Of a stretch of DNA of 64,000 nt, positions 16,248 to 27,475 are shown one piece after another. The notes below the pieces were generated by a model that saw only the letters and a program-made list of their open reading frames with translations, had not been told where the DNA came from and ran no database searches. Every line of letters begins with the position of its first letter. Position 1 is the stretch's first letter. This stretch comes from Enterobacter sichuanensis (GTDB lineage: Bacteria > Pseudomonadota > Gammaproteobacteria > Enterobacterales > Enterobacteriaceae), in the NCBI RefSeq assembly GCF_002939185.1, contig NZ_POVL01000006.1, positions 62,001 to 126,000 of the forward strand, read 5' to 3'. The translations under genes were made by a program, and so were the position numbers.

Positions 16248-17993
16248 TTAATACCCCGCCGTTAAATCATCCACCGAACGCGGGTCTGACGCGCCAAACA
16301 GCGCCCCGTCTGGACCCACCATAATGCTCTGGGTACTGCCCATCGCCTCTTTCACTGCCACCTTCTGTCCGCGCTGCTCCAGCAGTTTAAGGGTGTCCGG
16401 GCTAAAGCCCTTCTCAACGCGCAGTTCATCCGGCAGCCACTGGTGATGGAAACGTGGCGCGTTGGTCGCTTCCGCGACGTTCATCCCAAAATCGATACTG
16501 TTCACCACCATCTGCAGCACGGTGGTGATAATCCGGCTGCCGCCCGGACTGCCCGTCACCAGCCAGGTCTTACCGTCTTTCACCACGATAGTGGGCGACA
16601 TAGACGACAGCGGGCGTTTCTTCGGCCCTACCGCGTTCGCATCGCCGCCGACCAGCCCGTAGACGTTCGGCACGCCCGGCTTGGCGGAGAAGTCATCCAT
16701 CTCGTTGTTGAGCAGAATGCCGCTGTTGCCCGCCACAATCCCGGTACCAAACGTGGTGTTGAGCGTATAGGTCACCGCAACTGCGTTACCGTCTTTATCC
16801 ACCACCGAGAAGTGGGTGGTCTGGTTGCTCTCGTACGGTGCCAGCTTGCCGGGGCGGATCTCGCTCGACGGCTTAGCCTTATTGATATCAATCTGATCGG
16901 CAATGGATTTGGCATACGCCTTGTTGGTCAGCGCCTGCCACGGCACCTTCACGAAGTCCGGGTCGCCGAGGTACTCCGACCGGTCAGCGTAGGCGCGTTT
17001 CTCCGCTTCCGCCATTATCTGCATGGCATCCGCACTGCCGAAGCCGAACTTGTGCATATCAAAGTTTTCGAGAATGTTGAGGATCTGCACGATGTGAATG
17101 CCCCCGGAAGACGGCGGTGGCATGGAGAAGACCTCGTAGCCGCGATAGGTTCCGCTAATCGGCTCGCGCTCTACCGCTTTGTACTCCGCCAGGTCCGCTT
17201 TGGTGATGAGCCCGCCGTTCTTTTGCATCTCTTGCGCAATCTGGTCGGCAATCGCCCCTTTGTAGAACGCGTCCGGACCGTGCTCCGCAATCAGCTCCAG
17301 GCTTTTGGCAAGGTTCTTCTGCACCAGTTTATCGCCCTTCTTCAGCGGCTCGCCGTCTTTCCAGAAGATAGCCTTACTGTTCTCGTGATGGGGAATGACT
17401 TCGCTGCCGTAGGTTTTGAGGTCGTCGGCCAGGGCGTCATTCACGATAAAACCTTCCCGCGCCAGTTTTATCGCAGGCTGGACCACTTTATTCAGCGGCA
17501 TCGTGCCGTATTTTTCCAGCGCCAGCGAGAAGCCCGCAACGGTGCCCGGCGTGCCGGAGGCGAGATGCGACGTCAGGGATTTTTTACTGTCGGGGTTACC
17601 CTGATCGTCGAGGAACATATCGCGGGAAGCCTGAGCAGGCGCCATCTCGCGGAAGTCGATGGCGGTGGTTTTCCCGTCTTTGGTGCGCAGCATCATAAAG
17701 CCGCCACCGCCCAGGTTCCCGGCCTGCGGATGCGTCACCGCCAGCGCGTAGCCGACCGCCACCGCGGCATCCACCGCATTACCGCCCTGCTTAAGAATAT
17801 CGACGCCCACTTTCGTTGCCAGCGCATCCACAGAGGCCACCATGCCATGCGTTGCCCGCACGGGATGAAAGACATCTTCCTCCACGCCGTAAGAGACCGG
17901 AGGCGCCGCTGGCGGGTTGGCCGCCACGCTAAATGTGCCGCCTGCCATCAGCGCAGCGATGGCGACCCAGCGCAAAAACGTTGGTTTCATCAT
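16248..17993 (-). CDS. ggt: Gamma-glutamyltranspeptidase (periplasmic)
   Basis: 581 residues. Cleaves gamma-glutamyl bonds of glutathione and transfers the glutamyl group; made as a precursor that self-cleaves. An N-terminal signal peptide ends near VAAN (about residue 25). The autoprocessing nucleophile is Thr392 in NQTTHFSVVDKDGN; the oxyanion loop PLSSMSPTIV and SPGGSRIITT are present. Of two tandem ATG codons, 17993 has the better GGAG spacing; the frame continues to 18020 without conservation. Divergent from yhhA. Confidence 0.97.
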   Translation of the reverse strand: MMKPTFLRWVAIAALMAGGTFSVAANPPAAPPVSYGVEEDVFHPVRATHGMVASVDALATKVGVDILKQGGNAVDAAVAVGYALAVTHPQAGNLGGGGFMMLRTKDGKTTAIDFREMAPAQASRDMFLDDQGNPDSKKSLTSHLASGTPGTVAGFSLALEKYGTMPLNKVVQPAIKLAREGFIVNDALADDLKTYGSEVIPHHENSKAIFWKDGEPLKKGDKLVQKNLAKSLELIAEHGPDAFYKGAIADQIAQEMQKNGGLITKADLAEYKAVEREPISGTYRGYEVFSMPPPSSGGIHIVQILNILENFDMHKFGFGSADAMQIMAEAEKRAYADRSEYLGDPDFVKVPWQALTNKAYAKSIADQIDINKAKPSSEIRPGKLAPYESNQTTHFSVVDKDGNAVAVTYTLNTTFGTGIVAGNSGILLNNEMDDFSAKPGVPNVYGLVGGDANAVGPKKRPLSSMSPTIVVKDGKTWLVTGSPGGSRIITTVLQMVVNSIDFGMNVAEATNAPRFHHQWLPDELRVEKGFSPDTLKLLEQRGQKVAVKEAMGSTQSIMVGPDGALFGASDPRSVDDLTAGY

Positions 17994-18116
17994 TATTGTT
18001 CTCCAGGTGAAGGGATCCATATTCCCCGCTTAAGCCTGGTTCACAACTCCTAAAAAATCATCGTCATGGTGAAATCAGGGTAAACTTAAGAGAGACCTCA
18101 AGAGGAGGAAATGACA

Positions 18117-18494
18117 ATGAAACGCTTGATGATTCTTACGGCGCTGATCCCATTTGCCGCGCTCGCACAGCCACTCAATACGATGAATAACCCGAACCAG
18201 CCGGGTTACGTTATCCCGAGCCAGCAGCGTATGCAGACCGAGATGATGAGCCAGCAACAACAGCAAAAAGGGATGCTGAACCAGCAGCTAAAAACCCAGA
18301 CCCAGCTGCAGCAGCAGAGTCTGCAAAATCAGATGAACGCCAACACCCAGCGCGTGCAGCAGGGCCAGGTCCGCGAGCAGCCACTGCCCAATAAGAACGG
18401 CGGGATGTTAGGTGGCATGACGTCGTCAGGCAGCGGGCAGCAGCATATGCTGCCGCCGCAGTCGAATGGCAGTATGCTTAATCCGCAGAACTAA
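18117..18494 (+). CDS. yhhA: DUF2756 small secreted protein YhhA
   Basis: 125 residues. Signal peptide [17 protein letters not shown], then a glutamine/methionine-rich low-complexity chain ([21 protein letters not shown]) and a Gly/Asn-rich end. Probably periplasmic; no known activity. I chose ATG 18117 over ATG 18111 because GAGGAGG lies eight bases upstream. Shorter than I recall for E. coli YhhA (about 146), mainly at the C-terminal half. Its last 17 bases overlap ugpQ on the opposite strand. Confidence 0.88.
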   Translation: MKRLMILTALIPFAALAQPLNTMNNPNQPGYVIPSQQRMQTEMMSQQQQQKGMLNQQLKTQTQLQQQSLQNQMNANTQRVQQGQVREQPLPNKNGGMLGGMTSSGSGQQHMLPPQSNGSMLNPQN

Positions 18495-19224
18495 AGTCCG
18501 GACCGATCAGGTCAATTGCATCGGTACAGATGCAGTCCACGCCCCAGCGCAGCAGCTCGGCCGCACGCTGGGGTTTGTTGACGGTGTAGACCAGAATATG
18601 CAGCCCTTCCGCTTTCAACATCTTCACCCGCGCCTCATCCAGCAGCTTGTGGTTAAGGTGAATAGACACGCAGCCTAAACGCGTCGTCAGCTCGCGCCAG
18701 TCTTCACGCCACTCGTCCAGCAATAGCCCGCGCGGCAGCGCCGGTACGGCTGCCTGTGCGGCTTCCAGCGCGTCGATTTCAAACGAAGAGAGCAGCGGTG
18801 GCGTCATCCCTTCCCACAGCTCGCGCGCGGCAAGAGCAATCACCTTGCCCGTCAGCGGCCCGGTGCCGGTGGTCGGTTTAATTTCGATATTGGCCATCAT
18901 GCCGTGCTGACGGCAACGGTCGGCCACTTCCGCCAGCAGCGGCAGCGGCTCGCCCTTAAATTCGCCGCTGTACCAGCTTCCGGCGTCCACTTTCAGCAGA
19001 TCGCGCCACGGCAGTTCACCCGCCACGCCCCAGCCGTTGCTGGTTCGCTCAAGGTTATCGTCGTGCAGCAGGAAAATTTCGCCGTCTTTTGACAGCTTAG
19101 CGTCGAACTCGATCATCGTGTGGCCGTAGCGCGCGCCAACATCGATTGCCGCCAGGGTGTTCTCCGGCGCCAGTTTACCGCCGCCCCGGTGGGCGACGAT
19201 GTGGGGATAAGGCCAGTTGCTCAT
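18478..19224 (-). CDS. ugpQ: Cytosolic glycerophosphodiester phosphodiesterase
   Basis: 248 residues, GDPD TIM barrel. Hydrolyses glycerophosphodiesters to sn-glycerol-3-phosphate and alcohol as they enter through the Ugp transporter. Catalytic features: [12 protein letters not shown] (His13 region), [10 protein letters not shown] and the second histidine in [13 protein letters not shown]. No signal peptide, unlike GlpQ. The start ATG overlaps the ugpC stop by four bases. Last gene of ugpBAECQ. Confidence 0.97.
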   Translation of the reverse strand: MSNWPYPHIVAHRGGGKLAPENTLAAIDVGARYGHTMIEFDAKLSKDGEIFLLHDDNLERTSNGWGVAGELPWRDLLKVDAGSWYSGEFKGEPLPLLAEVADRCRQHGMMANIEIKPTTGTGPLTGKVIALAARELWEGMTPPLLSSFEIDALEAAQAAVPALPRGLLLDEWREDWRELTTRLGCVSIHLNHKLLDEARVKMLKAEGLHILVYTVNKPQRAAELLRWGVDCICTDAIDLIGPDFSSAD

Positions 19225-20291
19225 ACTCGTTGTCCTGTTTCACCGTCAAATAAGTGCAGGTGATTTTCCGGCAGATGCAGCCACAGCGTGCTGCCCGCTT
19301 TCGGGCGCTCCTGATGCGCAAGACGCACCACCATTTTTTGCTCGCCCCAGCGCCCGTGCGCGAGGTTATCCGCGCCCAGCATCTCCAGCGTATCCATCAC
19401 CAGCGGCACGCCGCCGTCCGCCTGTGAGGTTAAACCGATATGCTCCGGGCGGATACCGAGCGTCATCTTACGCCCGGCGTAGCCACGATAGTACCAGTTG
19501 ATGGGCAATGCCATCCCGCTTTCCAGCTCAAAGTGCGTGCCCGAGTTGCTGATGCGGCCTTCCAGCAGGTTCATCGCCGGGCTGCCGATAAAGCTCGCCA
19601 CAAAGCGGGTCGCCGGTTTTTCATAGACTTCCACCGGGGTGCCAATCTGCTCAGCGATGCCTTTGTTCATCACCATCACCCGCTGGGCCAGAGTCATGGC
19701 TTCGACCTGATCGTGGGTAACGTACAGGGAGGTGGTTTTCAGACGACGATGCAGCTGCTGCAGCTCAAGACGCATCTGCACACGCAGCTTGGCGTCAAGG
19801 TTAGAGAGGGGTTCATCGAACAGGAACACCGCTGGATCGCGCACAATAGCGCGCCCCATCGCCACGCGCTGGCGCTGGCCGCCGGAGAGCTCGCGCGGAC
19901 GGCGCTTCAGCAGGCCATCCAGCTCCAGAATACGCGCCGCCTCTTTCACGCGCTCCGCAATATGACCTTTGCCCATGCCGCGGATTTTCAGCCCCCAGGC
20001 CATGTTCTCTTCCACGCTCATGTGCGGGTACAGCGCATAGTTCTGGAACACCATCGCGATGCCGCGGTCTTTCGGCTCCATCTCGGTCACGCGCTGGCGG
20101 TCAATCCAGATATCGCCAGAGGTCACGCGCTCCAGCCCCGCCACCATGCGCAGCAGGGTGGATTTGCCGCAGCCGGACGGGCCGACCATGACGATGAATT
20201 CCCCGTCCGCCACGTCGAGCGTGAGCGGCTGGATCACCTGGGTTTTGCCGTCCCAGCTTTTGGTTACTGCCTGAAGTTTTAAACCTGCCAT
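19221..20291 (-). CDS. ugpC: sn-Glycerol-3-phosphate ABC importer, ATPase
   Basis: 356 residues. Walker [10 protein letters not shown] (about 37-45), signature LSGGQRQR, Walker B VFLFDEP, H-loop YVTHDQ, then the C-terminal MalK-like OB/regulatory domain (GIRPEHIGL). ATG 20291 gives the E. coli length; an upstream extension to 20324 overlaps ugpE and is not conserved. Cytosolic face of the inner membrane, partner of UgpA/UgpE. Confidence 0.97.
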   Translation of the reverse strand: MAGLKLQAVTKSWDGKTQVIQPLTLDVADGEFIVMVGPSGCGKSTLLRMVAGLERVTSGDIWIDRQRVTEMEPKDRGIAMVFQNYALYPHMSVEENMAWGLKIRGMGKGHIAERVKEAARILELDGLLKRRPRELSGGQRQRVAMGRAIVRDPAVFLFDEPLSNLDAKLRVQMRLELQQLHRRLKTTSLYVTHDQVEAMTLAQRVMVMNKGIAEQIGTPVEVYEKPATRFVASFIGSPAMNLLEGRISNSGTHFELESGMALPINWYYRGYAGRKMTLGIRPEHIGLTSQADGGVPLVMDTLEMLGADNLAHGRWGEQKMVVRLAHQERPKAGSTLWLHLPENHLHLFDGETGQRV

Positions 20292-20292
20292 C

Positions 20293-21138
20293 TTATTTCT
20301 CGCTATCGACCAGGCCGCGGACAAACGCGCGCTGCATGGCTAAAACAATGACTACGGGTGGGATAAGGGTGAGCAGCATCGCCGCCATCACCTGGTTCCA
20401 GAGGGTGGTGCCTTCGCCGGTGGCAATCATGCCTTTGATACCTGCCACGGCAGTGCCGAGGTTGACGTCCTGAATAATCAGCAGCGGCCACAGGTACTGG
20501 TTCCAGCCGTAGATAAAGGTGATCACAAACAGCGCCGCAAGGTTGGTTTTCGACAGCGGCAGCACAATGTCGCGGAAGAAGCGCATCGGTGAGGCGCCAT
20601 CGATCCGCGCGGCTTCAATCAGCTCGTCCGGCAGGGTCATAAAGAACTGGCGGAACAGGAAGGTGGCCGTCGCCGAGGCCATCAGCGGCAGGGTTAAGCC
20701 CGCATAGCTGTCCAGCATCTTGAGGTTGGCGATCACTTCCACCGTTGGGAAGATACGTACCTCCACCGGCAGCATCAGGGTGATGAAAATCATCCAAAAG
20801 AACAGGTTACGCAGCGGGAAGCGGAACCAGACGATGGCGAACGCCGAGAGCATCGATACCGTGATTTTTCCGACCGTAATGCCAAACGCCATGATGAAGC
20901 TGTTGAGCATCATCAGCCAGAACGGCGCGCTGTTGGCCCCCACGCCCTGGGTCCAGATGGTTTTCATGTTCTCGAGCAAATGCGTGCCTGGGATCAGCGT
21001 CATCGGCGTGTCGAACACCGCTTTGGTGTCCAGCGTGGCGGCGACAAACGCCACGTACAACGGGAACAGGATGACGATGATCCCCAGAATCAGCATGGTG
21101 TGGCTGAAAATCGTCAGCCCGCGACGGTTCTCAATCAT
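20293..21138 (-). CDS. ugpE: sn-Glycerol-3-phosphate ABC importer, permease UgpE
   Basis: 281 residues, six membrane helices. The EAA loop that contacts UgpC is seen as [23 protein letters not shown]. Pairs with UgpA. Overlaps ugpA by four bases and is one base from ugpC, so all are translationally coupled. Confidence 0.97.
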   Translation of the reverse strand: MIENRRGLTIFSHTMLILGIIVILFPLYVAFVAATLDTKAVFDTPMTLIPGTHLLENMKTIWTQGVGANSAPFWLMMLNSFIMAFGITVGKITVSMLSAFAIVWFRFPLRNLFFWMIFITLMLPVEVRIFPTVEVIANLKMLDSYAGLTLPLMASATATFLFRQFFMTLPDELIEAARIDGASPMRFFRDIVLPLSKTNLAALFVITFIYGWNQYLWPLLIIQDVNLGTAVAGIKGMIATGEGTTLWNQVMAAMLLTLIPPVVIVLAMQRAFVRGLVDSEK

Positions 21139-22022
21139 TGGTAGCGCACCTTACTTTCAACATAGCGGAACTGCACCACCGTAAGGATGATGACGAGGAA
21201 CATCAGCACGACGGACTGCGCGGCGGAGGCTGAGAGATCCAGCCCAGCGAACCCTTCGCGGTAGATCTTATAAATCAGCGTGGTGGTCGCCTGTACCGGG
21301 CCGCCGGCGGTGGCGGCGTCGATCACCGGGAAGGTGTCGAAAAAGGCGTACACGAGGTTCACCACCAGCAGAAAAAAACTCACCGGGGCGATCAGCGGCA
21401 GTGACAGCCGGAAGAAGCGACGAATCGGCCCTGCGCCGTCGATCGCCGCGGCTTCCACCAGCGAACGCGGAATAGACTGCAGCGCGGCAAAGAAGAACAG
21501 GAAGTTGTAGCTGATCTGCTTCCAAACCGAGGCAAACACCACCAGGAACATGGCCTGGCCGCTGTTCTGGGCGTGGTTCCAGTCGTAGCCAAACTCTGCC
21601 AGGAAATGGGTAATCAACCCGCGACCGGGGTTAAACAGGAAGATCCACAGCACGGCGGCGACGGCAGGCGCCACGGCGTACGGCAGCAGCATCAGGGTCT
21701 GATACAGACGGCTGCCGCGCACGACATAATCTACCAGCGCGGCGAAGAACAACGAGGCGACAAGGCCGCTGACGGTGACCAGCGCGCTGAACTTCATCGT
21801 CGTCCAGAAGGAATCCAGGTAGTAGCTGTCATGGAACAGCGCGGTAAAGTTGTCCAGGCCAACAAACTGGCTGGAGATTCCGAACGGATCAACGCTTTGT
21901 ACCGAGTACCACAGCGCTTCGCCCGCAGGCCAGATAAAGAAGATAACGGTGATGACCAGCTGCGGCGCGACCAACAGGTACGGCAGCCAGCGGGAACGAA
22001 ACACCGGACGGGATGAGGACAT
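21135..22022 (-). CDS. ugpA: sn-Glycerol-3-phosphate ABC importer, permease UgpA
   Basis: 295 residues from ATG 22022 ([17 protein letters not shown]), exactly the E. coli length. Six membrane helices and the EAA loop [23 protein letters not shown]. The frame runs upstream to 22136 through repeat DNA and is not real there. A cluster of palindromic repeats separates it from ugpB, which may lower ugpA-Q expression relative to the binding protein. Confidence 0.96.
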   Translation of the reverse strand: MSSSRPVFRSRWLPYLLVAPQLVITVIFFIWPAGEALWYSVQSVDPFGISSQFVGLDNFTALFHDSYYLDSFWTTMKFSALVTVSGLVASLFFAALVDYVVRGSRLYQTLMLLPYAVAPAVAAVLWIFLFNPGRGLITHFLAEFGYDWNHAQNSGQAMFLVVFASVWKQISYNFLFFFAALQSIPRSLVEAAAIDGAGPIRRFFRLSLPLIAPVSFFLLVVNLVYAFFDTFPVIDAATAGGPVQATTTLIYKIYREGFAGLDLSASAAQSVVLMFLVIILTVVQFRYVESKVRYQ

Positions 22023-22042
22023 TGAGATTGGGTTCCTGAACA

Positions 22043-22078
22043 ATGCCGGGTGGCGGCTACGCCTTACCCGGCCTACGG
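22043..22078. repeat. REP element in the ugpB-ugpA gap
   Basis: TGCCGGGTGGCGGCTACG / CCTTACCCGGCCTACGG has the classical REP stem (GCCGGGT / ACCCGGC). Confidence 0.85.
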
Positions 22079-22086
22079 TTTCGGTT

Positions 22087-22136
22087 TTCTCCCTCTCCCC
22101 GTGGGAGAGGGTTGGGGTGAGGGCATCAGGCCGCAT
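22087..22136. repeat. CCCTCTCCC-type palindromic repeat, copy 2
   Basis: CTCCCTCTCCCC / GTGGGAGAGGG stem, then GGTGAGGGCATCAGGCCGCA. Opposite orientation to copies 3-5. Confidence 0.85.
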
Positions 22137-22140
22137 TCAT

Positions 22141-22173
22141 CCGTAGGCCCGGATCGCTACGCGTCACCGGGCA
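22141..22173. repeat. Diverged REP element in the ugpB-ugpA gap
   Basis: CCGTAGGCCCGGATCGC / TACGCGTCACCGGGCA resembles an inverted REP. With the two elements before it, it makes a three-part repeat cluster just downstream of ugpB. Confidence 0.65.
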
Positions 22174-22178
22174 TTTTT

Positions 22179-23495
22179 TTACGATTTAGTCGACTGCTCA
22201 AAGCGGCGCAGCAGCTGATTCCCGCGCTCTACCGCGGAATCCAGCGCCTGCTGTGGCGTTTTCTTCCCGGTCCACACGCTTTCCAGCTCTTCATCCACGA
22301 TGGTGCGGATCTGCGGCATATTGCCCAGGCGCAGGCCTTTGGTGAACGGCAACGGCGGCTTGTTCAGCATCTGGCGCGTCGCGATATCTGCGCCCGGGTT
22401 CTTGCTGTAGAAGCCCTGCTCGCGGGTCAGGTCATAGGCCGCTTTAGTGATCGGCAGATAGCCGGTCTTCTGGTGCCATTCGGCGGCGTTTTCCGGCTTC
22501 GCCAGGAAGTCGAGGAACTCGGCCACCCCTTTGTAGGTGCCCTTGTCTTTACCCTGCATCACCCACAGGCTTGCCCCGCCGATGATGGCGTTCTGCGGCG
22601 CGCCTTTCACGTCAGCGTCGTACGGCATCATGCCCACGCCGTAGTTGAATTTGGCGTAGTGACGGATATCCGCCAGCGAGCCGGAAGAGGCGGTGGTAAT
22701 GGCGCAGTCACCGTTATAGAACTTCTCGGTGGATTCGTCTTTACGCCCGAAGTAGCTGAAGTCGCCCTTCTTGTTGAGTTCTTCAAGCAGCGCGATGTGC
22801 TTCACCTGCTCTGGCTTGTTGAATTCCAGTACCGCATCAGTGCCGTCGAAGCCGTTATTTTTGGTGGCAACCGGCAGGCCGTGCCAGGCGCTGAAGTTTT
22901 CAATCTGGATCCAGCCCTGCCAGCCGCTGGCGTAGCCGCACTTCATCCCTGCCGCTTTCAGCTTCGCGGTATATTCAGCCAGATCCTGCCAGGTTTTTGG
23001 CGGCTGCTCCGGGTCTAAACCGGCTTTTTTGAAGGCATCTTTGTTGTAGTAGAGCACCGGCGTAGAGCTGTTAAACGGCTGAGACAGCAGATGGCCGCTT
23101 TTGGAATCCGTGTAGTATCCCGCCACGGTTGGTACGAACCGGGATTCGTCGAAGTTGATACCCGCTTCTTTGAACACTTCATAGACCGGCTTGATGGCTT
23201 TCGAGGCCATCATGGTCGCGGTACCCACTTCATAAACCTGTAACAACGCAGGGGCGTTACCGGTACGGAAGGCGGCAATGCCTGCGCTCAGGCTCTGCTC
23301 GTAGTTCCCTTTGTATACCGGCACAATTTTGTAATCCGGATGGGTGTCGTTGAAACGCTGTGCCAGGGAGTCAACTTCTTTACCCAACTCCCCTTCCATG
23401 GAATGCCAGAACGGAATGGTCGTCACAGCCATTGCGTTCGTCGCAAAAGCCAGACCCAGTGCCAGACCCAAAGCTGTGTGTCGTAACGATGTCAT
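22179..23495 (-). CDS. ugpB: sn-Glycerol-3-phosphate-binding periplasmic protein
   Basis: 438 residues. Signal peptide of about 23 residues ([20 protein letters not shown] then AMA), mature start [15 protein letters not shown]. Binds glycerol-3-phosphate and glycerophosphocholine in the periplasm and delivers them to UgpAE. Two ATG codons (23501, 23495); the second has proper spacing from AGAGAG and gives the E. coli length. First gene of the ugp operon; PhoB half-sites lie upstream. Confidence 0.97.
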   Translation of the reverse strand: MTSLRHTALGLALGLAFATNAMAVTTIPFWHSMEGELGKEVDSLAQRFNDTHPDYKIVPVYKGNYEQSLSAGIAAFRTGNAPALLQVYEVGTATMMASKAIKPVYEVFKEAGINFDESRFVPTVAGYYTDSKSGHLLSQPFNSSTPVLYYNKDAFKKAGLDPEQPPKTWQDLAEYTAKLKAAGMKCGYASGWQGWIQIENFSAWHGLPVATKNNGFDGTDAVLEFNKPEQVKHIALLEELNKKGDFSYFGRKDESTEKFYNGDCAITTASSGSLADIRHYAKFNYGVGMMPYDADVKGAPQNAIIGGASLWVMQGKDKGTYKGVAEFLDFLAKPENAAEWHQKTGYLPITKAAYDLTREQGFYSKNPGADIATRQMLNKPPLPFTKGLRLGNMPQIRTIVDEELESVWTGKKTPQQALDSAVERGNQLLRRFEQSTKS

Positions 23496-23564
23496 TGTCA
23501 TCTCTCTTATTGTGCCGGATGCGCGATATCACGCGTTTTATGCTCGCGAGGTAACATGACATGC

Positions 23565-23597
23565 TCGAATGACAGAAAAATAACTGTTTGTTTACAG
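23565..23597 (-). promoter_or_regulatory. Tandem PhoB half-sites upstream of ugpB
   Basis: On the minus strand three 11-base units follow one another: CTGTAAACAAA, CAGTTATTTTT, CTGTCATTCGA. Each starts with a match to the Pho-box half CTGTCAT followed by four mostly A/T bases. This fits phosphate-starvation control of ugp known from E. coli. Confidence 0.68.
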
Positions 23598-23660
23598 ATA
23601 AGTGACAACAAAAGGTCAGGGGGATGATGGTTGTGTGAAGGGGGTTGGGTGAGTGATTTA

Positions 23661-23714
23661 GGTGCGGTCTGGTGCCCTCACCCCGCCCCTCTCCCACAGG
23701 GAGAGGGAGAAAAC
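23661..23714. repeat. CCCTCTCCC-type palindromic repeat, copy 3
   Basis: GTGCGGTCTGGTGCCCTCAC then CCCTCTCCC-ACA-GGGAGAGGG and AGAAAACA. Placed between ugpB and livF, directly against the livF terminator. Confidence 0.85.
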
Positions 23715-23744
23715 ACTAAAAATGGCAACGTGTGTTGCCATTTT
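23713..23744 (-). terminator. Terminator of livF
   Basis: On the minus strand AATGGCAAC / GTTGCCATT with loop ACAC, followed by TTTAGTGTTT. Very similar in sequence to the livJ terminator at 29454. Confidence 0.85.
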
Positions 23745-23752
23745 GCTTTTAC

Positions 23753-24466
23753 CTATCCCCCTAAATACGCACTCCGCACCGCTTCGTTCGCCAGCAGCGC
23801 GTCGCCAGTATCCTCAAGCACCACACGGCCGTTCTCCAGCACGTAGCCACGGTCAGCCAGCTTCAGCGCCTGGTTGGCGTTCTGCTCGACGAGGAAGATG
23901 GTCATCCCCTCTTTACGCAGCTGTTCGATGGTATCGAAGATCTGCTGGATGATGATCGGTGCCAGACCGAGCGACGGTTCATCCAGCAGCAACAGCCGCG
24001 GCTGACTCATCAGCGCGCGGCCGATCGCCAGCATCTGCTGTTCACCGCCGGACATGGTGCCCGCACGCTGGATGCGGCGCTCCCACAGACGCGGGAAGAG
24101 TTCGTACACCCACTTGATGCGGGTCTGATATTCATCGCGGTGGGCGAAGAAACCGCCCATCGCCAGGTTCTCTTCCACCGTCATACGCGAGAACACGCGA
24201 CGTCCTTCCGGCACAATCGCCACCGCCTCACGCATGATTCTGGCGGTCTGCCAGTCGGTAATGTCTTTGCCATCGAACACAATCCGCCCGCTGGTGGCGC
24301 GCGGGTCGCCGCACAGGGTGCCGAGCAGCGTGGTTTTACCCGCGCCGTTGGCCCCGATCAGGGTCACGATTTCCCCCTGGTTGATATGCAGGCTGACGTC
24401 GTGCAGCGCCTGGATCTTACCGTAGTGCGCATTGACCTTATCGAACGTTAACATCGCTTTTTCCAT
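23753..24466 (-). CDS. livF: Branched-chain amino acid ABC importer, ATPase LivF
   Basis: 237 residues. Walker A GANGAGKTT, signature MSGGEQQM, Walker B LLLLDEPS. Partners with LivG on the cytosolic side of LivH/LivM. ATG 24466 (MEKAMLTFD) is one base from the livG stop. Last gene of livKHMGF. Confidence 0.97.
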   Translation of the reverse strand: MEKAMLTFDKVNAHYGKIQALHDVSLHINQGEIVTLIGANGAGKTTLLGTLCGDPRATSGRIVFDGKDITDWQTARIMREAVAIVPEGRRVFSRMTVEENLAMGGFFAHRDEYQTRIKWVYELFPRLWERRIQRAGTMSGGEQQMLAIGRALMSQPRLLLLDEPSLGLAPIIIQQIFDTIEQLRKEGMTIFLVEQNANQALKLADRGYVLENGRVVLEDTGDALLANEAVRSAYLGG

Positions 24467-24467
24467 C

Positions 24468-25232
24468 TTATGCCTCACCAAGGTATGCGCGGATCACGTC
24501 CGGGTTGTTGCGGATCTCTTCCGGCGTGCCGTTTGCCAGCGGCGTGCCCTGGTTGACCACGTAGATACGGTCAGAAATGCCCATCACCAGCTTCATGTCA
24601 TGCTCAATCAGCAGAATGGTGGTGTCGTGATGATCGCGCAGTTCGGCAATCAGCTCGTCCAGCTCTTTGGTCTCTTTCGGGTTCAGTCCTGCCGCCGGTT
24701 CGTCGAGCATCAGGATTTCCGGCTGGGTCACCATGCAGCGCACAATTTCAAGACGACGCTGGTCGCCGTAGGCGAGGTTGCTCGCCTGACGGTTGGCGTG
24801 CTGAAGCAGGCCAATTCGGTCGAGCCAGGTGGCGGCGCGGTCGAGCGCTTCATCCTGCGCGCGGCGGAACGCCGGTGTTTTCAGCAGGCCGGAGAACAGC
24901 CCGGTTTTCAGCTGCTGATGTTGTGCTACCAGCAGGTTCTCAATCACCGTCATTTCGCGGAACAGACGTACGTGCTGGAAGGTACGCACCACGCCCATGC
25001 GGGCAATCTGCTGACCCGGTAAACCTTCGAGATGCTGGTCGCGCAGCATGATGGTGCCGCCCGTCGGCTTATAGAAACCGGTCAGGCAGTTAAAGACCGT
25101 GGTTTTCCCCGCGCCGTTCGGGCCAATCAGGGAGACGATCTCTTTCTTGTGCAGATCCAGATTCACGTTATTGACCGCCAGCAGGCCGCCAAAACGCATC
25201 ATCAGACCGTTAACGGATAATAAAGGCTTCAT
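24468..25232 (-). CDS. livG: Branched-chain amino acid ABC importer, ATPase LivG
   Basis: 254 residues. Walker [10 protein letters not shown] (about 37-45), signature [10 protein letters not shown] (the LivG variant of the usual LSGGQ), Walker [15 protein letters not shown]-loop LIEHDM. Overlaps livM by four bases. Confidence 0.97.
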   Translation of the reverse strand: MKPLLSVNGLMMRFGGLLAVNNVNLDLHKKEIVSLIGPNGAGKTTVFNCLTGFYKPTGGTIMLRDQHLEGLPGQQIARMGVVRTFQHVRLFREMTVIENLLVAQHQQLKTGLFSGLLKTPAFRRAQDEALDRAATWLDRIGLLQHANRQASNLAYGDQRRLEIVRCMVTQPEILMLDEPAAGLNPKETKELDELIAELRDHHDTTILLIEHDMKLVMGISDRIYVVNQGTPLANGTPEEIRNNPDVIRAYLGEA

Positions 25233-26506
25233 GCCTGCTCTCCTTTCGCTTGCCCGTTCTTCAGCTTCAGCTGTGGACGGGTCATCGGCAGCAGGCCCTG
25301 CGGACGCCAGATCATCATCAGCACCATCAAACCACCCAGCATCAGCATGCTGTATTCGTTAAAGTCACGCATCAGCTCACGCGAGACCACCAGCAGAATG
25401 GCCGCCAGAATAACGGCAAACTGCGAGCCCATCCCACCAAGCACCACAATCGCCAGCACAAAGGCGGATTCGGCAAAGGTGAACGATTCCGGGCTGACGA
25501 AGCCCTGACGCGCGGCAAACAGCGTCCCGGCAAAACCGGCAAACGCGGCGCTGATGGTAAACGCGGTCAGCTTGATGCGGGTCGGGTTCAGGCCCAGAGA
25601 ACGGCAGGCGATCTCATCTTCGCGCAGCGCTTCCCACGCACGGCCCAGCGGCATACGCAGCAGGCGGTTAATCACGAACAGGGTAATCACCACCAGCAGC
25701 AGCGCCACCAGATAGAGCCAGATAACGCGGTCGGACGGATCATATTTCACGCCAAAGAAGTTGCTGAAGGTGTCCCAGCCGCCTTCACGGGCGGTACGGC
25801 TGAACTCCAGACCGAAGAAGGTCGGTTTCGGGATCTGGCTGATACCGTTCGGGCCACCGGTCACTTCGGTGTTGTTGAGCAGCAGGATACGGACGATTTC
25901 ACCGAAGCCTAAGGTCACAATCGCCAGGTAGTCACCACGCAGGCGCAGCACCGGGAAGCCAAGCAGGAAACCGGCGGCGGCAGAGACCAGCCCCGCCAGC
26001 GGCAGACAGGTCCAGAAGCCGAGGCCGTAATAGTGGTTCAGCAGCGCAAACGTGTAGGCACCGATGGCATAGAAGCCGCCGTAGCCCAGCACCAGCAGGC
26101 CGGAAAGCCCCACCACCACGTTCAGACCCAGACCAAGTATCACGTAGATCATGGTCAGGGTGGCGATATCCACCGTGCCGCGGGAGACCACGAACGGCCA
26201 CGCCACCGCGACCACCAGCAGCGCCACGAGGAACAGCTTCTGCTTAACGGTCGAACCGTCAATTGCCGGCAGAACAAACTTCGGCCCGGAGACGCCTTTC
26301 AGCGTCTTCTGAAACAGCGGACGCAGCAGCTGGAACAGGAAGACGACCGCCGTGCCGATAAATACCCACTGCCAGCGAATGTCGGCAGCGGTGTCGACCA
26401 CCAGCTTAGTGCCGTTCAGCTCTAACTGAACGCCCATAAAGACGCCCGCCAGCACGAAGAACATGGCGGCAGAGAGCAGCGCCATTGCAAAATGCATCGG
26501 TTTCAT
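25229..26506 (-). CDS. livM: Branched-chain amino acid ABC importer, permease LivM
   Basis: 425 residues, about ten membrane segments, with an N-terminal extension relative to LivH. The cytosolic coupling region [19 protein letters not shown] is conserved. Same length as E. coli. Overlaps livH and livG by four bases each. Confidence 0.97.
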   Translation of the reverse strand: MKPMHFAMALLSAAMFFVLAGVFMGVQLELNGTKLVVDTAADIRWQWVFIGTAVVFLFQLLRPLFQKTLKGVSGPKFVLPAIDGSTVKQKLFLVALLVVAVAWPFVVSRGTVDIATLTMIYVILGLGLNVVVGLSGLLVLGYGGFYAIGAYTFALLNHYYGLGFWTCLPLAGLVSAAAGFLLGFPVLRLRGDYLAIVTLGFGEIVRILLLNNTEVTGGPNGISQIPKPTFFGLEFSRTAREGGWDTFSNFFGVKYDPSDRVIWLYLVALLLVVITLFVINRLLRMPLGRAWEALREDEIACRSLGLNPTRIKLTAFTISAAFAGFAGTLFAARQGFVSPESFTFAESAFVLAIVVLGGMGSQFAVILAAILLVVSRELMRDFNEYSMLMLGGLMVLMMIWRPQGLLPMTRPQLKLKNGQAKGEQA

Positions 26507-27429
26507 ACTTTCTCTACCTCCGGACGGCCCAGAATACCGGTAGGCATCACCAGCAGAACCAGAATCAGCAGGGCAAACGACACCACATCTTTATACTCAG
26601 TGCTCAGATACGCCGAGGAGAGCGCTTCCGCCACGCCCAGGATCAGGCCGCCAATCATTGCCCCCGGAATACTGCCGATACCGCCCAGCACCGCCGCGGT
26701 AAAGGCTTTCATCCCGGCCATAAAGCCGATGTACGGGTTAATCACGCCGTAGAACTGGCCGAGCAGAACCCCGGCAACGGCCGCCATCGCGGCACCGATC
26801 ACAAAGGTCAGGGCAATGACGCGGTCGGTGTTGATCCCCAGCAGGCTCGCCATCTTCAGGTCTTCCGCGCAGGCGCGGCAGGCGCGTCCCATGCGCGAGT
26901 AACGGATGAAGAGCGTCAGGGCGAGCATCGCAATGAAGGTCACCACCCAGATAACCAGCTGCATGGTGGTGATAGAGGCAGAGAAGTTTTCGCTGGCCCC
27001 CACAACCCACTGGCCGTTAAACAGGCTTGGCAACGCCACGTCGCGCGAGCCTTCGGTCAGGCTGACGTAGTTTTGCAGGAAGATGGACATCCCAATCGCG
27101 GAGATGAGCGCAATCAGGCGCTTGGAGCTGCGCACCGGCCGGTAGGCCACGCGTTCGATGCTCCAGCCGTAGGCGCTGGCAATCACAATCGCGCCGACAA
27201 ACCCGGCGGCGACCAGCAGCCAGCTGCTGTCGATACCCATCATCATCAGCGCGGCGATGATCATAAAGGAGACATAGCTACCGATCATGTACACCTCGCC
27301 GTGGGCGAAGTTGATCATGCCGATAATGCCGTAAACCATCGTATAGCCGATGGCAATCAGCGCGTAGGTGCTTCCCAGCGTGACGCCGTTAAACATCTGC
27401 TGCAGGAAATAGAGAAACTGCTCGGACAT
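26503..27429 (-). CDS. livH: Branched-chain amino acid ABC importer, permease LivH
   Basis: 308 residues, about eight membrane segments, starting [22 protein letters not shown] 27429 has AAGG at good spacing; an in-frame ATG two codons earlier is less likely. Contains the coupling region [21 protein letters not shown]'s conserved core. Separated from livK by 46 bases. Confidence 0.97.
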   Translation of the reverse strand: MSEQFLYFLQQMFNGVTLGSTYALIAIGYTMVYGIIGMINFAHGEVYMIGSYVSFMIIAALMMMGIDSSWLLVAAGFVGAIVIASAYGWSIERVAYRPVRSSKRLIALISAIGMSIFLQNYVSLTEGSRDVALPSLFNGQWVVGASENFSASITTMQLVIWVVTFIAMLALTLFIRYSRMGRACRACAEDLKMASLLGINTDRVIALTFVIGAAMAAVAGVLLGQFYGVINPYIGFMAGMKAFTAAVLGGIGSIPGAMIGGLILGVAEALSSAYLSTEYKDVVSFALLILVLLVMPTGILGRPEVEKV

Positions 27430-27475
27430 ATGCAAACCTTTTTATACCCGCCCGGCGGTCCGGGCGGTGGGATAA

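Noticed and set aside
16443-18053. Long plus-strand open frame (536 codons) opposite ggt
   Set aside because: It is a shadow of the GC-rich ggt gene; composition is Arg/His-rich and no family is recognisable. The same holds for the long frames opposite yjbH (51620-53356), pgi (55622-57223), lysC (57568-58926), yjbB (61817-63247), dusA, plsB and liv genes.
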